From contig JAABNQ010000003.1 of the NCBI GenBank assembly GCA_009928435.1, positions 79,076-143,075 on the forward strand: 64,000 nucleotides of DNA, written 5' to 3'. Each line of letters opens with the position of its first letter. Within the stretch, counting starts at the first letter, position 1. The DNA comes from Bacillus sp. HF117_J1_D (GTDB lineage: Bacteria; Bacillota; Bacilli; Bacillales; Bacillaceae_C). Below are positions 25,059-34,073 of this stretch, in pieces. The position numbers were made by a program, and so were the translations under genes. The notes under the pieces are model-generated. The model had not been told where the DNA came from and made no database searches. It worked only from the letters and a program-made list of their open reading frames with translations.

Positions 25059-25694
25059 TTACCGATTGATCAGAGACAAAAATTCCATGCGTGCATCAGA
25101 TCTTTCCTCAAACAAACCTCTAACAGCCGTTGTTGTTGTTGAAGAGTTGGACTTTTTGATCCCTCTTCCACACATGCACATATGTTTCGCTTCAACCACT
25201 ACCATTGTCCCTTGAGGCTCTAAAATATCCGTTATGGCATCCGCAATCTCATTTGTCAGCCTTTCCTGAACTTGGAAACGCTTAGCATACCCTTCAACCA
25301 TCCGGCCAATTTTGGATAGCCCTGTAATTTTAGCGTCAGGCATGTAGCCAACATGAGCCACGCCAAAAAACGGTGCAAAATGATGCTCGCACATAGAATA
25401 AAACTCGATATTTTTAACCAAAACTAGCTCTTTATGTTGGACATCGAAGGTTTTTTTCAAGTGAACAGCAGGATTCTCTTTATATCCTTCCGTATATTCA
25501 AGAAAAGCTTTTAGAACCCTGAATGGCGTTTCTTCAAGGCCTTCCCGATTAGGATCATCTCCACAAAGCTCGATAAGGTTTCTGACACCTTCCATATAGT
25601 CTTGGGATTTGTCTATTTTTCGTGCTATATCATCCGAATCTCCTGAAAAAAGATCCGGAAGTTTTTCAGAAATTAATTTAATATCAGCAGGCAT
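25059..25694 (-). CDS. folE: GTP cyclohydrolase I (zinc-dependent type IA)
   Basis: 211 residues. Zinc ligands Cys102 and His105 in SMCEHHFAPF and Cys173 in HMCMCGRG; catalytic His104. It converts GTP to dihydroneopterin triphosphate, the first step of folate synthesis. The N-terminal 30 residues are an extension compared with the shortest forms. Ribosome site AAGGAGG precedes the ATG. Heads an operon with the SDR gene. Confidence 0.95.
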   Translation of the reverse strand: MPADIKLISEKLPDLFSGDSDDIARKIDKSQDYMEGVRNLIELCGDDPNREGLEETPFRVLKAFLEYTEGYKENPAVHLKKTFDVQHKELVLVKNIEFYSMCEHHFAPFFGVAHVGYMPDAKITGLSKIGRMVEGYAKRFQVQERLTNEIADAITDILEPQGTMVVVEAKHMCMCGRGIKKSNSSTTTTAVRGLFEERSDARMEFLSLINR

Positions 25695-25783
25695 TCTATT
25701 TGACCTCCTTTTTTACATACCATTCTATTATACATGAACAAGCTATTTTGTTCTTTTCTTACAATAGACCCTCAACTCATTTT

Positions 25784-25809
25784 AAAAACCGCTCAGCCTA
25801 GAGCGGTTT
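25784..25809 (-). terminator. Terminator of the ureohydrolase gene
   Basis: Stem AAACCGCTC/GAGCGGTTT, followed on the minus strand by TTTTAAAATG. It separates speB from folE. Confidence 0.82.
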
Positions 25810-25812
25810 CAC

Positions 25813-26739
25813 TTATTTTATTCCTTTCTTATTTACTTGTACAGCAGCAAGGCTTCCAAAGTGATGAACAAGTGTCGCAGCCAACAGAGCTGTTATTTGG
25901 GTTGGATCGAATGAAGGCAATACTTCAACTAGGTCAAATCCAATAAAATTCATATCCGTTAGAGAACGGACCATTTTCAAAGCTTCATAGCTAGTAAATC
26001 CTCCGACCTCTGGGGTTCCGGTACCTGGTGCATAAGCAGGGTCAACAAAATCAATATCAAATGTCAAAAAGCAAGGTGTGTCACCAATTACTTCTTTTAC
26101 CTGCTGAACAACATCGTCAATTCCCCTGTTGAACAGCTCATCCTGTGTAACCACGCTGTATCCCAACTCCAAACTGGAATCAATATCCCAACCGCGCATA
26201 CCAATTTGGACAACTTTATTCGGTTGTACTAGCCCCTCTTCGTACGCTCGGATAAAAGGGGATCCATGCCAGTATTTTTCCTCCATATATGTATCCCACG
26301 TATCTGTATGAGAATCAAATTGAAGCAAAGCCACCGGCCCATGTACTTTGGCTGCAGCACGCAGGCTTGCCAATGTGATGGAGTGATCCCCTCCCAGTCC
26401 AATAGGAATGATGTTTTTCTTCATCAATTCCAACATAGCCTTTTCCATAATATCATAACTTTTATGAATATTTTGGGTGATCACAGGCAAATCCCCTATA
26501 TCAATTGCCCGCGTATCTTCAAAAGGAGAAACCTTTAGCGATTCACTCTGCGGCGACAAGGTCAAAGATGCCTGCCGAATGGCCTGTGGGCCAAACCGCG
26601 CGCCTGCCCTATAAGAAGCTGCCGTATCAAAAGGCATCCCTAGTATAGCTACTTTCGGGTCTTCCCTTTCAGAGGGCAGCCTCATAAAAGTACCTGACGT
26701 ACAAAAATCTGGAGTAAAATGTTCAAACGGATTCGACAA
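25813..26739 (-). CDS. speB: Agmatinase-type ureohydrolase
   Basis: 308 residues. Binuclear metal motifs GLGGDHSITL near 118-127, QFDSHTDTWD near 140-149 and FDIDFVDPAYAPGTGTPEVGG near 226-246. The family hydrolyses agmatine, guanidinobutyrate, arginine or related guanidines to urea plus amine; agmatine is the default assignment. Start TTG 26739 has GGAGG about 8 bases upstream. It is slightly longer than B. subtilis SpeB (290), and no speA/speE is adjacent, so another guanidine substrate remains possible. Confidence 0.82.
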   Translation of the reverse strand: MSNPFEHFTPDFCTSGTFMRLPSEREDPKVAILGMPFDTAASYRAGARFGPQAIRQASLTLSPQSESLKVSPFEDTRAIDIGDLPVITQNIHKSYDIMEKAMLELMKKNIIPIGLGGDHSITLASLRAAAKVHGPVALLQFDSHTDTWDTYMEEKYWHGSPFIRAYEEGLVQPNKVVQIGMRGWDIDSSLELGYSVVTQDELFNRGIDDVVQQVKEVIGDTPCFLTFDIDFVDPAYAPGTGTPEVGGFTSYEALKMVRSLTDMNFIGFDLVEVLPSFDPTQITALLAATLVHHFGSLAAVQVNKKGIK

Positions 26740-26761
26740 TGTGCATACCTCCGATTTTTTT

Positions 26762-26798
26762 AAAAAATGGAGCTGCCACTACATGATATGGCAGCTCT
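26762..26798 (-). terminator. Hairpin between htpG and speB
   Basis: Stem GGAGCTGCCA/TGGCAGCTCT; on the minus strand the 3' side continues CATTTTTTAAAAAAA. It probably ends htpG transcripts, but lies only 23 bases before the speB start, so attenuation of speB is also possible. Confidence 0.75.
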
Positions 26799-26867
26799 GA
26801 ATGATAAGAATAGCCTATCGGCCTTTTAAAGGAGAAATCATGGGAAGTCCGATTATTTTATTAAAAT

Positions 26868-26990
26868 ACTAGTCACTTTTGTGAAACACTCTTCTCCTTT
26901 TCGAATTACTTGCCACTTTCGCGAAATACTGTCCAAGTCCATGCATGACTCGCCCATTATGCAAAAAGAATTACACCATGACTTTGCAAA
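26868..26990. repeat. Three imperfect direct repeats at 40-base spacing
   Basis: ACTAGTCACTTTTGTGAAA at 26868, ACTTGCCACTTTCGCGAAA at 26908 and ACTCGCCCATTATGCAAAA at 26948: starts exactly 40 bases apart. The last one runs into the 3' end of htpG. Confidence 0.5.
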
Positions 26991-28848
26991 TGTCGTTTGT
27001 AAATTCTATTGGGTCCTCAATAGGCAATCCTTCAATCAAAAGAGCCTGGTTATATAGGAGGCTCGTGTAAAGGCCGACCTTTTCTTTGTCCTGTTCGTAG
27101 GCAGCTTTCAATGATGTAAACACATCATGATCTGCGTTAATTTCCAGGATTTTATCGGCTTTTACTTCTTGATTATTCGGCATGGCACTGAGGATTTTTT
27201 CCATTTCAATGGAAACTTCCCCTTCAGTGGTCAAGCATACTGGATAATTTTTAAGGCGTGTTGAAATTTTGACATCCTTCACTTTTCCGGAAAGAGTCTC
27301 CTTCATATAATCCAGAAGATCTTTATTTTCCTTTTCTTCCTCCTCCGTCTTTTCCTTGCTTTCTTCATCAATGCCCAAGTCGCCGCTCGCCACTGATTTA
27401 AATTCTTTGTCCTTATAGGACATTAGCATTTTTATCGCAAACTCATCGACATCTTCCGTGAAGTATAAAATCTCATACCCCTTGTCAGCCACAAGCTCAG
27501 TCTGCGGCATCCGGGCGATTCTTTCATTTGTTTCACCGGTTGCATAGTAAATGTACTTCTGGTCTTCCGGCATTCTGGAAACATACTCATCGAGCGTGAC
27601 AAGCTTCTCCTCTTTGGAAGAATAGAACAATAACAGATCCTTCAATACGTCTTTATCCTGCCCAAAATTGTTATAAACGCCAAATTTAAGCTGGCGGCCG
27701 AAAGATTTATAGAACAGTTCATATTTCTCCCTGTCGTTCTTTAAAAAGCTCTCTAATTCACGTTTAATTTTACTTTGGATATTTTTTGCGATAAATTTCA
27801 ATTGACGGTCTTGCTGTAAAATTTCCCTTGAAATATTCAGATTCAAGTCTTCGGAGTCGACCATCCCTTTGACAAAGCTGAAATAGTCTGGCAGTAGGTC
27901 TGCGCATTTTTCCATAATGAGCACGCCGCTTGAATACAGCTCCAGCCCTTTTTCAAATTCTTTTGAGTAATAATCAAAAGGAATATTTTCTGGAATAAAC
28001 AAGATAGCATTGTACCTTACAGTGCCGTCTACTTTTATATGGATATGTTTGAGTGGCTTGTCAAAACCATAATGTTTCTCTTGGTAAAAATTCACGTAGT
28101 CTTCGTCAGTCAACTCGCTTTTGTTCTTTCTCCAAATCGGAACCATGCTGTTGATTGTCTGTTCCTCTTTGTATTCCTCAAATTCGTTTTCGCTACCTTC
28201 TTTCAGTCTGCTTTCTGTTACTTCCATCTTGATTGGATAGCGAATAAAATCAGAGTATTTTTTAATGATTGATCTTAAACGATACTCTTCCAAATACTCA
28301 TCATAATTTTCATCCTCAGTGTTTTCCTTGATCTTTAAGATGATTACAGTTCCCACATTCTCCTTCTCGCAAGGTTCAATTGTGTAACCGTCAGCGCCAG
28401 TAGACTCCCATTTAAAGGCCTGATCATTGCCAAATGCCTTTGTTAAAACCGTCACCTTATCCGCTACCATGAAAGCTGAATAAAAGCCGACACCAAATTG
28501 GCCGATAATATCATGGCCATCTTTAATCTCATTTTCACTTTTAAAAGCCAGCGAACCGCTCTTTGCAATAACACCAAGATTGTTTTCAAGCTCTTCTTTC
28601 GTCATTCCGATTCCGGTGTCCATTACTTTCAGGGTTCGGCTCTCCTTATCAACATCAACTCTTATGTAATAGTCCTCACGATTAAACGCCAAGGAATCAT
28701 CCGTAAGCGCCTTATAATACATCTTGTCAATTGCATCACTTGCGTTGGAAATCAATTCCCTTAAAAAAATTTCGCGGTTGGAGTAAATGGAATTGATCAT
28801 CATATCGAGCAGTCTCTTCGACTCTGCTTTGAAAGCCTGCTTAGCCAT
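26971..28848 (-). CDS. htpG: Hsp90 chaperone HtpG
   Basis: 625 residues, the normal length. GHKL ATPase motifs in the N-terminal domain: [15 protein letters not shown] near 31-45, [11 protein letters not shown] near 76-86 and [15 protein letters not shown] near 116-130; middle and C-terminal dimerisation domains are intact. It is a cytosolic ATP-dependent chaperone. A CIRCE operator in front implies HrcA control, unlike B. subtilis htpG, which lacks CIRCE. Monocistronic. Confidence 0.97.
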   Translation of the reverse strand: MAKQAFKAESKRLLDMMINSIYSNREIFLRELISNASDAIDKMYYKALTDDSLAFNREDYYIRVDVDKESRTLKVMDTGIGMTKEELENNLGVIAKSGSLAFKSENEIKDGHDIIGQFGVGFYSAFMVADKVTVLTKAFGNDQAFKWESTGADGYTIEPCEKENVGTVIILKIKENTEDENYDEYLEEYRLRSIIKKYSDFIRYPIKMEVTESRLKEGSENEFEEYKEEQTINSMVPIWRKNKSELTDEDYVNFYQEKHYGFDKPLKHIHIKVDGTVRYNAILFIPENIPFDYYSKEFEKGLELYSSGVLIMEKCADLLPDYFSFVKGMVDSEDLNLNISREILQQDRQLKFIAKNIQSKIKRELESFLKNDREKYELFYKSFGRQLKFGVYNNFGQDKDVLKDLLLFYSSKEEKLVTLDEYVSRMPEDQKYIYYATGETNERIARMPQTELVADKGYEILYFTEDVDEFAIKMLMSYKDKEFKSVASGDLGIDEESKEKTEEEEKENKDLLDYMKETLSGKVKDVKISTRLKNYPVCLTTEGEVSIEMEKILSAMPNNQEVKADKILEINADHDVFTSLKAAYEQDKEKVGLYTSLLYNQALLIEGLPIEDPIEFTNDICKVMV

Positions 28849-28873
28849 TTAAATATCCCCTCTCTATTAATCC

Positions 28874-28900
28874 TTGGCACTCTATCCACACGAGTGCTAA
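28874..28900. promoter_or_regulatory. CIRCE element (HrcA operator) of htpG
   Basis: On the minus strand TTAGCACTC, nine bases, GAGTGCCAA; the consensus is TTAGCACTC-N9-GAGTGCTAA, so 17 of 18 arm bases match. It lies 26 bases before the htpG ATG, in the 5' leader; a TTGACA -35 is seen at 28933-28938 (minus). Confidence 0.92.
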
Positions 28901-28952
28901 TAACTAATTAAATAACATACAGAAGGAAGACATGTCAATAAAAAACACAAAA

Positions 28953-29106
28953 GCGCAAAGCGCCTGTTCATCGACGTACAGACTGAAGTGACTCCGACGA
29001 GATAAAGGAAACACGGCGAAGCCGAAGGCGAGCCGATGTTGACTTATTGTAGGAGGAGCTCGCGAAGTCTGCTAGTCGATAGGCGCTGGAGCTGGACGCA
29101 GCATAT
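28953..29106. repeat. Structured dispersed repeat, about 150 bases
   Basis: Starts AAAGCGCCTGTTCATCGAC and ends GTCGATAGGCGCTGGAGCT; the ends form inverted arms (GCGCCT..ATCGAC and GTCGAT.AGGCGC). The interior is rich in GGCGAAGCCGAAGGCGAGCC-type short palindromes. It is more GC-rich than its surroundings and has no frame. A fragment with ATAGGCGCTGAAGCTGAAC recurs at 37502. Elements of this look occur in many copies in Bacillaceae intergenic DNA (from memory, not searched). Confidence 0.6.
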
Positions 29107-29192
29107 TCTGATAAACAAGTCATACACAAGCATAGATTTTTATCATTTCCTATACCAACACAAAGGAACAGCCTACGCTGCTCCCTTCGAAT

Positions 29193-30632
29193 CTATTTTA
29201 AACTTCCGAAATGCGGTCCCATTCCTTGCTCCTTTTTCCAGTTGAGGAGCTGGGACACCGTGACAAATTGGTAACCTTCCTTCTCCAACTGGGTTAAAAG
29301 AGACGGCAATGCATCTGCTGTTGAGGGATGAATATCATGCATCAGAACAATTCCCCCCGGAGCAACACTACTTTCAATCTTCTTCTTCACTGAAAAGGCA
29401 TTTCGGCTCTTCCAATCCAGAGAATCAACAGACCAAAGAATGATCGAGTCGCCGTTGTCTTTTGCGTATGTAAGAAAATGGTCATTATAGGCTCCATAAG
29501 GAGGACGGAGTAGACGAGGAGTAATCCCAGTAGCTTCTACAATCTTCTCCTTCGTATAGTTCATTTCTTCTTTTATTTTCTCCAACCCAAATTTCGATAG
29601 GTTCGGGTGGCTCTTAGAATGATTCCCGATCTCATGGCCATCCTCCGCTACCTTTCGGGCAAGCTTTGGATAGAAATCCACTTGGTTTCCAAGCATGAAG
29701 AAAGTGGCCTTGGCATTGTGTTCCTTCAATGTTTTCAATACTTTTGGCGTCACATCTGCGCTTGGTCCATCATCGAAGGTCAACGCCACATATTTCCCAT
29801 CCGGATCCAATTTCAACTGTTCCTCTTGGATAATTTTCTCTTTTTCAAGCCGCTGCTCTTTAGGCATTTTTAAAAATGAATCAACGTCTTCCTGCAGATA
29901 AATATACATCTTTTCAACAGGGATATTCATTTCAATAGCGCCAGCGGCTCCCTCAGCAATTTGATACTCATCTATGTATAAGGAAAAGTTCTTCCGATCG
30001 ATCGACCATTCCCAATCTTCCGGATGCTTCACCCACTGATTAAACTCTTCTACCAACAAATAAGGCTGGATATCCTTATGATTATGAAGCTCCTTCCAAA
30101 TGATCTTTTGAATGCCTTCTAAATGATCTTGATCCAGATCCAAAATATCCCTGATTTTCAGAAAACGGTCATGTTCAATATCGATGTTGAATACTTTCAC
30201 TGTATTCTGTCCGTTTGCTCCCCCGTTTATCATATACGTTCTGAAAACTAGGCTATAATAATGTTCGGTAATACGGTGGGTCTCCATCTGGATGTTAAGA
30301 TCGGCGCGCATACCGTCTGACATCCCAGTTTCGTTTTGTTCAGCTTCTTTTACAAATCTCTTCTTTTGTTCCTTGATCCATTTATTAATAGATTGATTGA
30401 CATTCTCACTATCGATATCAGGTTCATTGACCGAATATGTATATGTATCCGTTTGTTTTGTGACAGTTTTCAAATTGATTTTAGGATACTTGCTGATCAC
30501 TTTCTCATCTTGGATTTCTTCCTGGCTTTTCGCCTTGATTGAACCATTTACCAGTTTATCAACTCCTCCGATTATAAGAAAAATCACCAAAAACAAAAGA
30601 ATCCAACCAAATAATTTAGTCCGCCCAGCCAC
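29193..30632 (-). CDS. pdaC: Peptidoglycan deacetylase PdaC-like (membrane-anchored NodB domain)
   Basis: 479 residues: N-terminal membrane anchor (about 8-28), an extracellular DUF4163/DUF3298 region (about 50-265) and a polysaccharide deacetylase domain with LTFDDGPSADVTP near 285, HSKSHPNLS, RPPYGAYND and LMHDIHP. This order matches B. subtilis PdaC, which deacetylates MurNAc and gives lysozyme resistance. Start GTG 30632 is 10 bases after AAGGAG; the in-frame TTG at 30656 lies upstream of that ribosome site. Monocistronic. Confidence 0.92.
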   Translation of the reverse strand: MAGRTKLFGWILLFLVIFLIIGGVDKLVNGSIKAKSQEEIQDEKVISKYPKINLKTVTKQTDTYTYSVNEPDIDSENVNQSINKWIKEQKKRFVKEAEQNETGMSDGMRADLNIQMETHRITEHYYSLVFRTYMINGGANGQNTVKVFNIDIEHDRFLKIRDILDLDQDHLEGIQKIIWKELHNHKDIQPYLLVEEFNQWVKHPEDWEWSIDRKNFSLYIDEYQIAEGAAGAIEMNIPVEKMYIYLQEDVDSFLKMPKEQRLEKEKIIQEEQLKLDPDGKYVALTFDDGPSADVTPKVLKTLKEHNAKATFFMLGNQVDFYPKLARKVAEDGHEIGNHSKSHPNLSKFGLEKIKEEMNYTKEKIVEATGITPRLLRPPYGAYNDHFLTYAKDNGDSIILWSVDSLDWKSRNAFSVKKKIESSVAPGGIVLMHDIHPSTADALPSLLTQLEKEGYQFVTVSQLLNWKKEQGMGPHFGSLK

Positions 30633-30656
30633 TTGAAAAATTCTCCTTTTTATCAA

Positions 30657-31236
30657 GATTTACCCGTACAAAATATCATTCTGCTACTCTCTTAAGTTTA
30701 CACTGATGTATCAATTATTACAATTGGATTACAGGGATTCCTGAAAAAAGTTCAAAAAAAAAGAAACCCACTTATAGAAAGCGGGTTGTGCAATATACAA
30801 CATCACTTCAGGAGAAAAAACACATAATCTGTTGGAGCATCCTGTTCCCCTTGTTGGTGGACATGATAGTCATACAACTTTTTTGATTGATTTTGTTCCA
30901 TAACAGCTCCCTTCATATGTTGATTTTGCAGATCCGAAGTTCGTTATCTTAAAGCTTTATAAGCATTCAAATGTCCGTTTCCAAAGTTCTTTTTTTCAGT
31001 ACCCTTTGCTTGTCGCATAATCCACGAAGTTTCAGCAGAGCTGGCACCAAATACACGATAAGACCGATTGATCGAAGGGTTGGCTGTACTTACGCCGGGA
31101 GGCTCGGGTTTTCCTTTGATTCTTTTGACCTAAGTTATGAGCGTATTCTTCAATCCACAACATAACTATAGCCAACAGCACACTTCTAATATAGACTAGC
31201 TTTAATTAAGTATTTCGAGAGAAGGAGGCAGCAGAA
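30657..31236. other. Intergenic region with a possible gene remnant
   Basis: 580 bases between pdaC and the DUF1801 gene. It holds a weak hairpin near 30760-30790 (AACCCAC.../GCGGGTT) and the minus-strand fragment listed at 30944-31129; otherwise nothing is recognised. Confidence 0.4.
30944..31129 (-). pseudogene. Possible C-terminal remnant of a protease-like gene
   Basis: Open frame of 61 codons with no start (an in-frame TAG lies directly upstream) ending KNFGNGHLNAYKALR-stop. The GNGxLNAYKAL ending resembles the last motif of subtilisin-type (S8) proteases, and GASSAETSW could be a decayed GTS active-site region. It is short and unsupported by a ribosome site; it may also be chance. Confidence 0.3.
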
Positions 31237-31659
31237 ATGTATGAGTTAAAAACAAAGCAAAATGACAACAGTGTGATTGAATTCATAGAAAAGGTAGATA
31301 GCCTCAAGAAACGGGAAGACGCTTATCAATTGCTCGATATTTTTACAGAAACGACTGGATACGAAGCAAAAATGTGGGGCCCTAGCATTATCGGGTTCGG
31401 CTCCTACCATTACAAATATGAGTCCGGTCATGAAGGGGACGCGCCGCTTGTTGGCTTTTCACCCCGAAAAGCCAAGTTCAGCCTTTACCTTTCAGCATGT
31501 GACCCAGCAAAGGATAGCTTACTGAATGAATTAGGCAAACATACTTCCGGAAAATCTTGCGTTTACATTAACAAATTGGCAGATATTGATGTGTCTGTTT
31601 TAAAAAAGTTAATTGAACAGTCCGTCACATTTCTGCGAAAAACATACCCAGATCAATGA
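31237..31659 (+). CDS. DUF1801 (YdhG-like) protein
   Basis: 140-residue cytoplasmic protein with the DUF1801 pattern: an N-terminal helix, TGYEAKMWGPSIIGFGSYHY near 40-59, a Gly-rich turn, and GKHTSGKSCVYINKLADID near 98-116. The family has an iron-chaperone-like (frataxin-like) fold in one member, but no settled function. Ribosome site GAAGGAGG precedes ATG 31237. Confidence 0.85.
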   Translation: MYELKTKQNDNSVIEFIEKVDSLKKREDAYQLLDIFTETTGYEAKMWGPSIIGFGSYHYKYESGHEGDAPLVGFSPRKAKFSLYLSACDPAKDSLLNELGKHTSGKSCVYINKLADIDVSVLKKLIEQSVTFLRKTYPDQ

Positions 31660-31699
31660 CGAATAGGAGCAGCCGCGGCTGCTCCCTTCTACTATTTCA

Positions 31700-32320
31700 T
31701 CAGTTCTGTTCCTGGCCTTCCTCTTCCTCTTCCTCTAAATCATCCGGGTATACCAGTGTATTGAAAACTTCACCATTATCGGCATTTTTTAGCGTGATTA
31801 TCACTTTGGCCTTCTCCCCTGGGGTCCCGGCAAATACTTGGTGATAAAGACCTGTCATACCCAACCCTAATGCTGCAAAACCGTCGAAGCCATTCTCAAA
31901 AGCTTCTTGGTCCACTGAGAGTGTAAACTCAGAAAAGGATTTGTTAGGGATTACTTCTTTGATAGATGGAAAATCTTCGCTCGTTTTAATTTCTTCGATA
32001 TATTCAAGAGCGTGCTTATCTATTTCCTTCATCATCTCTTTATAATCGGACTTGGACATTTTATAGGTAATTGACCCATCCTCATTCTTTATCGCTTCTT
32101 TTACTCCATCTTCTTTTGCTTGAGCAATCATTTCGTCCACATCTTCCTCTTCAAAAAAATCTTTCGGAAGTGTCACTTCAACATTCAACAAGCCTTTATC
32201 AACTTCCACTCCTTGCTCTTTCTCTTCTTTTTCTACGTTTTCTTTCGATGACATGTCCTTGCCACATGCAGAAACCATTAATAACAGTGCAAGTGTTATC
32301 AACATGATGAGCTTTTTCAA
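31700..32320 (-). CDS. Lipoprotein of unknown function
   Basis: 206 residues: lipoprotein signal with lipobox VSAC (Cys19), an acidic linker rich in Glu/Lys, a domain of about 140 residues (LLNVEVTLPKDFFEEEDVDE on to KVIITLKNADNGEVFNTLVY) and a poly-Glu tail. Start TTG 32320 is chosen because AAGGGG lies 7 bases upstream, giving MKKLIML; the longer frame to 32338 overlaps that site. No family recognised beyond similar Bacillus lipoproteins. Confidence 0.75.
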   Translation of the reverse strand: MKKLIMLITLALLLMVSACGKDMSSKENVEKEEKEQGVEVDKGLLNVEVTLPKDFFEEEDVDEMIAQAKEDGVKEAIKNEDGSITYKMSKSDYKEMMKEIDKHALEYIEEIKTSEDFPSIKEVIPNKSFSEFTLSVDQEAFENGFDGFAALGLGMTGLYHQVFAGTPGEKAKVIITLKNADNGEVFNTLVYPDDLEEEEEEGQEQN

Positions 32321-32436
32321 AAAAATTCCCCTTCCCATTTTTAAAAAATCGTTTTATTGCGACCCTTTCTTCACCGAAAACCCTTCAAAATTAGCCTGAA
32401 ACACATAGTAGGTGGATCATCAGCGCTCCCACTAGC

Positions 32437-32730
32437 TTAAAAATATTCTTTCTTTATATGAACCCTGAAAGCTTTGATAAAAGACTCTGGTGATGAAGGC
32501 ACGGTATACGAAAATATACCTCTACTCGTATGTACATATAGCAACCCGCCTTCATCACCCATTTTTCGGAATGACAAATCGGATATGTCCCTTGTTGGAA
32601 ACTCGCGGTGCTTTGTAACCAGACGGTCATCATAAAGATAAATTTGCCGGTCTTCTTCCTTATACACAATTTGGGCATCAATGATTTGCCTCTGGACTTT
32701 TACATACGACTGAACGGCTAGTAAACGCAT
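32437..32730 (-). CDS. Small protein of unknown function, possibly PH-like
   Basis: 97 residues, mostly beta-strand in pattern, with alternating hydrophobics (QIYLYDDRLVTKHREFPTRD, GGLLYVHTSRGIFSYTV) that fit a bacterial PH-like fold. Start ATG 32730 lies 6 bases after GGAGG. It stands between the lipoprotein gene and codA on the same strand. Confidence 0.65.
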   Translation of the reverse strand: MRLLAVQSYVKVQRQIIDAQIVYKEEDRQIYLYDDRLVTKHREFPTRDISDLSFRKMGDEGGLLYVHTSRGIFSYTVPSSPESFIKAFRVHIKKEYF

Positions 32731-32762
32731 AAAGGGCCTCCAATGTACCATACTTTCTCTTC

Positions 32763-32793
32763 AAAAAACCCCAAAGAGCACCGCCCTTTGGGA
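32763..32793 (-). terminator. Terminator of codBA
   Basis: Stem CCCCAAAG/CTTTGGG with a GC-rich loop; six T follow on the minus strand. Confidence 0.85.
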
Positions 32794-32801
32794 TTAAGTT
32801 C

Positions 32802-34070
32802 TTATGGCCTTACAAAATCAACTTTTTCTTCCGCCCCTAGGTTGACGATTGTTTCACTTGGCTTCGTTTTAGATATGATGCGGCCGTTTCGAATAGAGTA
32901 TTTGACAATTGCCTGTCTTCGAATCGCTTCATATTCATTTTCAGCGGAAAGAACGATCAAGTTGGCTGGCTTACCTTTTTCAATTCCGTAGCTGTCTTCT
33001 ATATTTAGTGTCTTAGCGCTGTTTTCAGTAATCAGATCGATAGAATTGACGATCTGTTCATAGCCCATTAACTGCGCAGCATGGATACCCATATGAAGCA
33101 CTTGCAACATATTTCCTGTACCAAGCGGATACCATGGGTCGAAAATGTCATCATGTCCGAAACAGACATTCATTCCCGCTTCCAACAGCTCTTTTACGCG
33201 TGTTAGCCCCCGCCTTTTCGGATATGTATCGAATCTCCCTTGCAGATGGATATTGACAAGCGGATTGGACACAAAGTTGATTTCAGATAGCTTTAAAAGC
33301 CTGAACAGCTTGTACGTATAGGCATCATTATAAGACCCCATTGCTGTTGTATGACTTGCGGTAACTCGGCTACCAAGTCCTCTTTCATATGCTTCAGCGG
33401 CCGCTACTTCAACAAAGCGAGACTGCTCATCATCAATTTCATCACAGTGGATATCAACAAGGCGATCATATTTTTCCGCCAAGTCAAATGCTGATTTTAA
33501 TGAATTGACTCCATACTCTCTTGTGAATTCAAAATGGGGAATTCCGCCGACAACATCAGCACCCATTTTCAAGGACTCCTCCAATAATTCCACACCGCTG
33601 GGGTAGGAGAGAATTCCTTCCTGTGGAAAAGCAACGAGCTGCAAATCTACATATGGAGACATTTCTTCCTTCACTTCCAGCATTGCCTTCATTGCAGTTA
33701 AGTCCGGATCTGTTACGTCCACATGAGTACGAACATGCTGTATTCCTTGGGCAATCTGCCACTTCAATGCCGTTTTGGCCCTTGTTTTGACATCATCCAA
33801 AGTAAGACTTTCTTTTCTTTGCGCCCATCTTTGAATGCCCTCAAATAATGTACCACTTTGATTCCATTCTGGCTCTCCGGCCGTCAATGTTGTGTCTAGA
33901 TGGATATGCGGCTCGATAAAAGGAGGAAGGACGAGAGCGCCGTCCACGTCTAGTATCTCTTGATCTGTTTGCTCGACAGCACCTTGTGAAATCTCTGCAA
34001 TCTTATTGTCATGAAGGACGATGTTCCACAAGCCGTCCTTACCCCGGAGTTTTGCATTTTGAATGATCAT
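32802..34070 (-). CDS. codA: Cytosine deaminase (amidohydrolase family)
   Basis: 422 residues. Metal-binding HIHLD near 56-60, [10 protein letters not shown] near 115, DIHCDEIDD near 207, ASHTTAMGS near 240 and [20 protein letters not shown] near 310, all in the E. coli CodA pattern. It deaminates cytosine to uracil for pyrimidine salvage. It starts 3 bases after the codB stop and is cotranscribed. Confidence 0.95.
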   Translation of the reverse strand: MIIQNAKLRGKDGLWNIVLHDNKIAEISQGAVEQTDQEILDVDGALVLPPFIEPHIHLDTTLTAGEPEWNQSGTLFEGIQRWAQRKESLTLDDVKTRAKTALKWQIAQGIQHVRTHVDVTDPDLTAMKAMLEVKEEMSPYVDLQLVAFPQEGILSYPSGVELLEESLKMGADVVGGIPHFEFTREYGVNSLKSAFDLAEKYDRLVDIHCDEIDDEQSRFVEVAAAEAYERGLGSRVTASHTTAMGSYNDAYTYKLFRLLKLSEINFVSNPLVNIHLQGRFDTYPKRRGLTRVKELLEAGMNVCFGHDDIFDPWYPLGTGNMLQVLHMGIHAAQLMGYEQIVNSIDLITENSAKTLNIEDSYGIEKGKPANLIVLSAENEYEAIRRQAIVKYSIRNGRIISKTKPSETIVNLGAEEKVDFVRP

Positions 34071-34073
34071 GAA

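Noticed and set aside
26740..26970. Guanidine riboswitch before the ureohydrolase
   Set aside because: No conserved guanidine aptamer blocks were found; the hairpin looks like a plain terminator of htpG.
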